DNA of 64,000 bases from Straminergon stramineum. Taxonomy: Eukaryota; Streptophyta; Bryopsida; Hypnales; Calliergonaceae. The translations under genes and the position numbers were made by a program. The notes beneath the pieces were generated by a model, which had not been told where the DNA came from, searched no databases, and saw only the letters and a list, made by a program, of their open reading frames with translations. Location of the stretch: positions 24,416,248-24,480,247 of the forward strand of contig OY987266.1 of assembly GCA_963920665.1 (NCBI GenBank). The letters run 5' to 3'. Each line of letters begins with the position of its first letter. Within the stretch, counting starts at the first letter, position 1. Shown here in pieces: positions 58,646 to 64,000 of the stretch.

Positions 58646-59208
58646 TATGATTAAACTTGCAATAGTATGTTCCCATGTTCAGCAGCAATCCATTGGGAAG
58701 GAGGTTGTTGTAGGTACTTTGTTTTCATGCTTCTTCGATTTTGGCTTAGGGTTTACAGTGGCACTGAGATCCCTTAGCTTGTGCTTGTATAGTACATGGT
58801 GGTCGTCAATACAATCGGAGATAGGAAGAAATTTCAGCCCATTGAATGAGCACACCCTAAACCAGGGGTACAACATTTTGAACATTACAGTTTTAGGCAG
58901 CTTCAACCAGAATCCTCAGCTCAGCACTTGCCGTTGACTTCAGGCCTTGGAATGCGCAAGTCATGATAAATTACCATGGACTCCAGTGAGGAAGAGGTGC
59001 AGGAGGAGGAGCGTCTCCTTGATCGTAGGGTGAAATGGAAGAGACTCCCAACCATGGCACCTTCACAGCCGCTCCATAGAAAAGCAATTCAACTAATGCA
59101 AGGTCCACCGGTCCCAATGTGCACTGGGGAGCTTACAACCCCTTGTGGTCTTGGGTTCCGGGGCAACGGATGCCACAATAGCCCTTTCAACCACAACAGA
59201 CCTAGGGA

Positions 59209-59790
59209 GTGCCTCCGCCACCACCACCATCCTATTCAAGTTCGTGGTCAGAGGCCACAATAGCACCGTCACAAGATAATGAAGACCGGCAGGAGAGGAG
59301 GAAGAGATGCCAGACGTATGCATGGACAAGCTTGGAACTCGCCATTGTAGGGAAAAAGCCCAATCATGTCTATGTGCAAGACAATCGTAACATTAATGTA
59401 GCATGCCAAGGCAAGAATGCTTGGGATGAGGCAATATGTGACTTCACACCAAAGATCTTGGACCTTAGTGTGGTAGACTGGACACAGTAGGCGCCACAAG
59501 CTGTGAAGACACTGAGGGCGGCTTTGGACTCTAAGTTTGAGTATTTGGGGCACCCACTAAGCATGGTTGGTTTCACACAGCTATCACATGATACCCAAAA
59601 TCCGAGAGATCTAGGTTGAAGTCCAAGTGGATGAAAGGGCAAGAAGCATGCCCCCTACATGTTGATGACAAGCAGTGGGTATGCCTCATAGAATAGTGGA
59701 AGACAAACACCCAGTAGCTCAAGGTGCAAAAAATGGCTTCAGCTCATTAGAAAGTGGCGAATTACGACCAAGTTGGCTAGAAAGGAAGAG
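59209..59790 (+). pseudogene. Transposase_24 (Ptta/En/Spm) domain, broken
   Basis: NAWDEAICDFTPKILDLSVV and DWTQ, stop, then APQAVKTLRAALDSKFEYLG, then in a shifted frame RSRLKSKWMKGQEACPLHVD and KQWVCLIE, stop, WKT. The order W, L-K-x-K-W-M-K, P-x-x-V-D, W-x-x-L-x-x-x-W matches the plant Transposase_24 family. At least three stops and one frameshift; not translatable as it stands. Confidence 0.75.
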
Positions 59791-60619
59791 CAAGGAAAGA
59801 GGCGGTTGTAGTGAGACCCTTTGTTTTGTCCCTCTCTTGCATGTACTTGCACAGTTTCACTTGCCATATTGTATCAATTAAGAATAAAATCCAATAAGTG
59901 GTGGCATTGATTTTCATCCCCGGGGCTGATTTTAGTTTGCTCGGATTCTTGTAGATGGAAGGATTAGCAGACAATAGTCATGGCATTACGGACATAGCTG
60001 AAGGCTTGCGCAACAATCTAGGTAGCAGAGCTGGTTTGACTATTAGTGACCTTGTTATGGGATACTTGTTTTCGATATGTGCATTCTGAGTGTAGTTGTG
60101 TGTCTACCATAGCTTCACTTTGTATCTGCCATGCGTCTGTCTTATGAATTCTAAAATGTCCTACTAAATGTATGAGGGACTGCACTTAGTTTTGCTTAGG
60201 TAGGTATCTATACTGTTGCCATGGAATTTTCCGAGGCAGGACATGGAATTGGCGTTCCCAAAGTCCCTTTCTGCTATCCTATACAGAAATGAAAACTTCT
60301 ATGAGCATGACTTGTGGGAAGGTGAGACCAGGTACTCCAAACTGTATCAAGTACATTACCATTATGCGAGGGTCATGTATGCTGCATCACCTAAACAACT
60401 CATTATTGGCTCCACCGCAATTGTTTTTCAATTGCACTCCATGTATAGTTGTGTAGCAATCATGCCTCAGTTTTGTCTTAGTCGTTCTTGAGGGGAAGAG
60501 AAGTTGTTCTAGAGTTGCATCTATTTATATATATGCACGCTTCACTATGACTGCAGTTGCCTTGAGAATGACCAATATATCACAACGTGATCAAATGACT
60601 TATGCACTGAGAACATTGG

Positions 60620-61047
60620 ATTGGGTTGTATAGACTGTTGCTGTAGAAGACTCATCTATGAGGGTAGTGGTGGAGTCTTTGAAGAACGATGTGGATGTTA
60701 AGTTTACGCAAGTGCTAGCCACTTCAAGAACACAAGCGGCAGCTATAGAGGATTTGAGGAGCATGCTCCACACCTTCATGGAAAGGTCCGCCCACAGTGA
60801 TGAAGGCAACCCGTCAATCACTCAATCTACATTGGAAAACCATGAGTCCGATGGGATGAAGTTTGTTGAAGCTACTAGCCTTCTGCCAAATTCAAGGAAG
60901 AAGCTCGTGACAATGTCGAAGGTCATGGGAAAAGGCAAGGGGGCCAATACAAGGAAGAAGCCATCACCCAATGACGTCCGTCACCCAAATCAGCTTGCGA
61001 AGAAGTCTGAGGTAACCCTTTCCTCTGACTCGGACGTCCCCACATGT
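60620..61047 (+). CDS. Coiled-coil segment of the TnpA-type gene
   Basis: Open frame with VVVESLKNDVDVKFTQVLAT, AIEDLRSMLHTFMERS, then a basic part SKVMGKGKGANTRKK. Coiled coils follow Transposase_24 in related proteins. Exon borders were not determined. Confidence 0.5.
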
Positions 61048-61214
61048 TGAACGAGCCTACCTCCGAAGTCTCTGCGTTGGACAGTGAAGGAGCACACACC
61101 CAGTCCACCTTGCAATTAGGACTCCAATTTGTCATCTCAAGTCAAAGACCACCCCACTCTAGAGGGCTCAAGGCAACAATAGAGTACCTCACCTGTAGAG
61201 AAGGCCATTGAGGA

Positions 61215-61350
61215 GTTCACAGAACTTGTGGGGAAGTCAGAGAAAAAGGTAATGGAGACAGCTCAAAAGTCACTGCAAGAGGTGACGGAAGCTGCTCAGA
61301 AGTCACTAGAGCAAGTGACGGATCCTGCTCGAAAGTCGACACAAGAGGTG
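61215..61350 (+). repeat. 33-bp tandem repeat encoding 11-residue units
   Basis: About four units of the form K-S-x-x-x-V-T-E-A-A-Q (AQKSLQEVTEAAQKSLEQVT). An amphipathic pattern similar to 11-mer helical repeats. The frame runs into a stop at about 61408. Confidence 0.8.
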
Positions 61351-61481
61351 ACGGAGGTAGCAATTCCTATGGTAGTCATCGAATCACAAGTAAGGGATGT
61401 CGTCTAGGAAGGGGAGAGCCCTGAATTGTGCTTGAACCCCATGGAGAAGGAGGGGGACGAAGCTAGAGTCCTAGAGAAGAC

Positions 61482-62360
61482 GTGGAGGAGGCCATAGGGA
61501 GCGTTTCACCAATCAAGGTCTCCCCTCCTACCATTGAAATGCCGACCCCAAAAGAAAGCATTCCTGAGGAGGTTGACTCGGATGTCATCATTGACAGCGC
61601 TGTAGTGCCAGAGCCTGCAATAGTGCCGATGAGGAAGAGCCGACGACTACCAAGGACTCCCACAAAGGTTTGTACCTTTATAGACACTATGCACTATGTG
61701 TCGAATGAAGTCTGGCTTGGGAAATCGGTCACGGAGTTATTGATTTCTCACAAAGGTGGTTATAGTGGGAGGGGGTCCAAATTAATTATTTTTAACATAC
61801 ATGGAACACTATTGGACTACCACTTGTTTAATGTCACAAATCAGAACAGTAGAATATGTCCAAGCATGAAAACAAAGTGTAGGAGAGTAGAATTCCGACC
61901 TTGGTTGAAACCTTTCTTAGCCCGTTGTTCTGAGTACTTCATAGTAGCATTTTGGGGAAGCAATAATGCAACGTACATGGAGGATGTTGTTCCCACCTTC
62001 TTGCCCCCATTGAAGAGTGGCAAACAACCTATTCCTTTATTCAGTTGATCAAGACCAGGTGGTCAATTACCTGCACTTCCAGAAGGGGACATAACATCTT
62101 GGGGGAAGAACTTAAATGCAATATATGAGGGATGGCCATTATTTACAACTACCAACACGATTATAGTGGATAGAAAGAGGGAAAGGGTAGAGCGCAATCT
62201 AGAGGCAAACATCCTAATCAATACTCTGTTCTATGTGAAGTGGTTGTACACTTTGGTTGATGACGAGTACCTGAAATGGTACTTGTGGCCATTGCTAGAG
62301 GCATTTTTGGAAATGTCCAGACATGGTGTCTTTCCAATCGACCTACCCTCAAATTGTTAA
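61482..62360 (+). pseudogene. FCP1/NIF-like phosphatase domain inside the CACTA element, degenerate
   Basis: Acidic/proline-rich lead, then SKLIIFNIHGTLLDYHLF, VEFRPWLKPFLARCSEYF, IVAFWGSNNATYMEDVVPTF, a frame switch near 62040 to VDQDQVVNYLHFQKG, and a further frame with TTTNTIIVDRKRERVERN and ANILI. These follow the FCP1-homology (NIF, HAD-type) order: D-x-D-x-T/L, R-P, W-S-x, W-D-Q-x-Q, N-T-x-x-x-D-D. The first motif reads N-I-H-G-T, so both catalytic aspartates are lost, and the last D-D is D-R. Either a captured host fragment or an old accessory domain of the element. Confidence 0.7.
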
Positions 62361-63523
62361 TGAATCAATGGTTGAAATGATCCAGAAACGCAGAAACAGA
62401 ACACCATATGAATTTCTGGATGTTGTGGAAGGTGAGGGGACTAGCAAACTACGAGCTTTAGCTACATAGCGTCCCCTCACCTTCAATTCCACTCGATGTC
62501 TAACAAGTGGTCTTTATGCTTGCACAAAGGGACGTTGAAGCGGAAGAGCAAATCCAAGGGTGCATCTAGCATGGGACAGAAATGTGATGGGGCATCGAAG
62601 AAGGTGAGATACTTCCATTTCCTTGTCGTGGTCGCTGAGTGTGCCTACTGTCGTCAACAAGTCATGCCAAAGTGAAATCCCAATCATTTCCGCCTGTAGA
62701 TGTTATGTCCGAGTCACGTCAATGTCACTCTTTAGTCATGCTAAAGACGTTGCTCGGAAGAATGACCCAACCGTCTTGTAGCATCTGTAGGGAACCGTTG
62801 TGGTCATGAAGGTAGTACTCTATGAGTTCCATACATTAGGGGATTCAAAGAATATAGTGGAAGGATACATTAGAATACTTCCAACAGATGCAGGGCACTG
62901 TAGATCCAATAATTCCAGGGCAACGGATGATAGAAGTAGAGAACTCTGTAGTCCATACATTTTACTGTGCAACTTCTTGCAAAATCATTGCGAAACAAAG
63001 TTGTGCTACAAGCATGAAGCTTGAAGCCTATCTCCCAAATTTAGTAGATTCTTGGTAGGGTAAGCCTACATCACTAGGGACTTGTCCCATTATGGCTAAC
63101 TACTTTGCCACTTACTTGAAGAGGTCATTTTGGATTAACATGTAAATTCCTCAAACTATAGTACTTGAAATCCTAGTATGCAATAGTTGAAGGTAAGGTA
63201 CGAATGGACAGTCCTATATTGTAGTGGAATTCTACCATTCTACCTAAATCCCCATGCCTCTTGTGAGTGTGAGTGACACTCTACATATTGATGCCCTTGC
63301 ATTGTTATAGGCAACGTTGGATTACTGCTCATGTCTCATTAGGCTCTAGTGACATCCAATCATGTGTTGTTGAAGATGTAGTTGTCGAACATAAATAGTC
63401 GCTCGGTAGTCATTTCTTAGTCAATGAGTAGTGGCCATATAATCACTGAACAATAGTGTTTTTGCTTTTTTTCTGTGACCAATTATTGGAGATGTGAAGT
63501 GGCTAAGCATTACCACGTTGCAG

Positions 63524-63766
63524 GTAAATGTTGGTGACGAAGTGTTCCTCATAAACCCTTAGGTTGTGCCACAAAAAGTGGCAATGGGCACCATTAGCGG
63601 CTTGCCAAATGAGCACCAGTTTCACTTCAAGGCCATTCCGGAGTCCTGGTTGAAGGTGGATGTACGAGACATTCTTATTGCAAACGTGGCCCTCATGTAC
63701 CCTAATGAAGCCACTGACATCACTCACATTCAGCATGCAAAGGGGTCATTTGTAATATGGGGATAG
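63524..63766 (+). pseudogene. DUF8039-like C-terminal domain of the TnpA-type gene
   Basis: Acceptor gttgcag. Reads VNVGDEVFLINP, TAG stop, then VVPQKVAMGTISGLP and ESWLKVDVRDILIANVALMY, ending HAKGSFVIWG and stop. The last part matches the L-x-x-A-x-G-S-F-V-x-W-P end of DUF8039, often found C-terminal in plant CACTA ORF1 proteins. The element should continue to its right terminus soon after. Confidence 0.65.
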
Positions 63767-64000
63767 CAATATGTGAAACCATCTTGATACCAAATTTCAA
63801 TTCGTTGTGACTAGTGGATGGTAGGCACTTATAAAAGTGTTTGAACTTTTAGAACTATAGGCTGCAGTCTTGTAAATATAGAGACCTTGACTTGCCCATG
63901 CTCCTTGGAATGCAAAATAGCCTTCGCAGCTTTCTTCTTGTAAGCATTGAATGGAGTTCACGATAGTAGATAGAATATGTGAATTACAAATGTAGGGTCA

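Larger units (their letters stand above)
49853..64000 (+). mobile_element. En/Spm (CACTA) transposon, right end outside window
   Basis: The left terminus CACTACAAGAAAGTAGGCAC at 49853 carries the CACTA signature. Inside are a leftward tnp2 pseudogene (51.4-55.3 kb), a rightward TnpA-type set (57.5-63.8 kb), repeated AAATGAC motifs near the left end and a 52-bp tandem duplication between the genes. No TTCTTGTAGTG end is present up to 64000, so the element is longer than 14 kb. The coding parts carry several in-frame stops and frameshifts, so this copy is not expected to be autonomous. Confidence 0.9.

Noticed and set aside
51399..63766. Stop codon reassignment to explain in-frame TAG and TGA
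   Set aside because: The stops sit at different expected residues (Trp, Gln and others) and occur only in the transposon. The SPEF2-like and TraB genes have none inside exons and TraB ends in TAG.

Overview
This is an AT-rich nuclear segment from a eukaryote with spliceosomal introns, almost certainly a streptophyte (land plant or charophyte alga). Three things point there: plant-type En/Spm (CACTA) transposon proteins (Transpos_assoc, Tnp2, DUF4216, Transposase_24, DUF8039), MITE termini of plant Stowaway and pogo/Emigrant type, and a plant-style TraB gene. The largest gene encodes a SPEF2/CPC1-like axonemal protein. Lineages without flagella (flowering plants, conifers, Zygnematophyceae) would not be expected to keep it, so a bryophyte, lycophyte, fern, cycad/Ginkgo or flagellate-sperm charophyte is likely. 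I cannot choose between them.

Layout. 609-43877 (+): 33 recognisable exons of one SPEF2/CPC1-like gene, missing its 5' end (calponin-homology part) beyond the left edge. The order is charged coiled coil, a conserved pre-kinase region, an adenylate-kinase-like P-loop domain, long helical segments, a (K-G-S-x) repeat exon and a C-terminal SPEF2 region. Exons 1-23 are spread over 37 kb with introns up to 8 kb full of small DNA transposons. Exons 24-33 are packed into 4.6 kb. 44296-46471 (-): a six-exon TraB-domain gene, convergent with the first and with a likely organellar presequence. 46.7-49.85 kb: intergenic, with one TTAA-flanked element. 49853 to beyond 64000: a large degenerate CACTA transposon. 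Its left terminus CACTACAAGAAA is at 49853. A broken tnp2 gene runs leftwards (55.3 to 51.4 kb). A second, rightward set of exons (57.5-63.8 kb) carries Transposase_24 and DUF8039 pieces with an FCP1/NIF-like domain between them. The right terminus is not in the window.

The introns hold several non-autonomous families: TTAA-flanked elements starting CCC and ending GGG (piggyBac-like ends), a 252-bp GGCC-ended MITE nested in one of them, a Stowaway-like and a pogo/Emigrant-like MITE, two near-palindromic foldbacks, and three copies of an element whose ends read TGCTAGCATGTGAG and whose interior is a decayed minisatellite. The most notable items are the piggyBac-like families, the minisatellite-carrying element, and the FCP1-like domain inside the CACTA element with its catalytic aspartates missing. 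Every exon boundary given is a manual reading based on splice dinucleotides and phase, not on transcripts.
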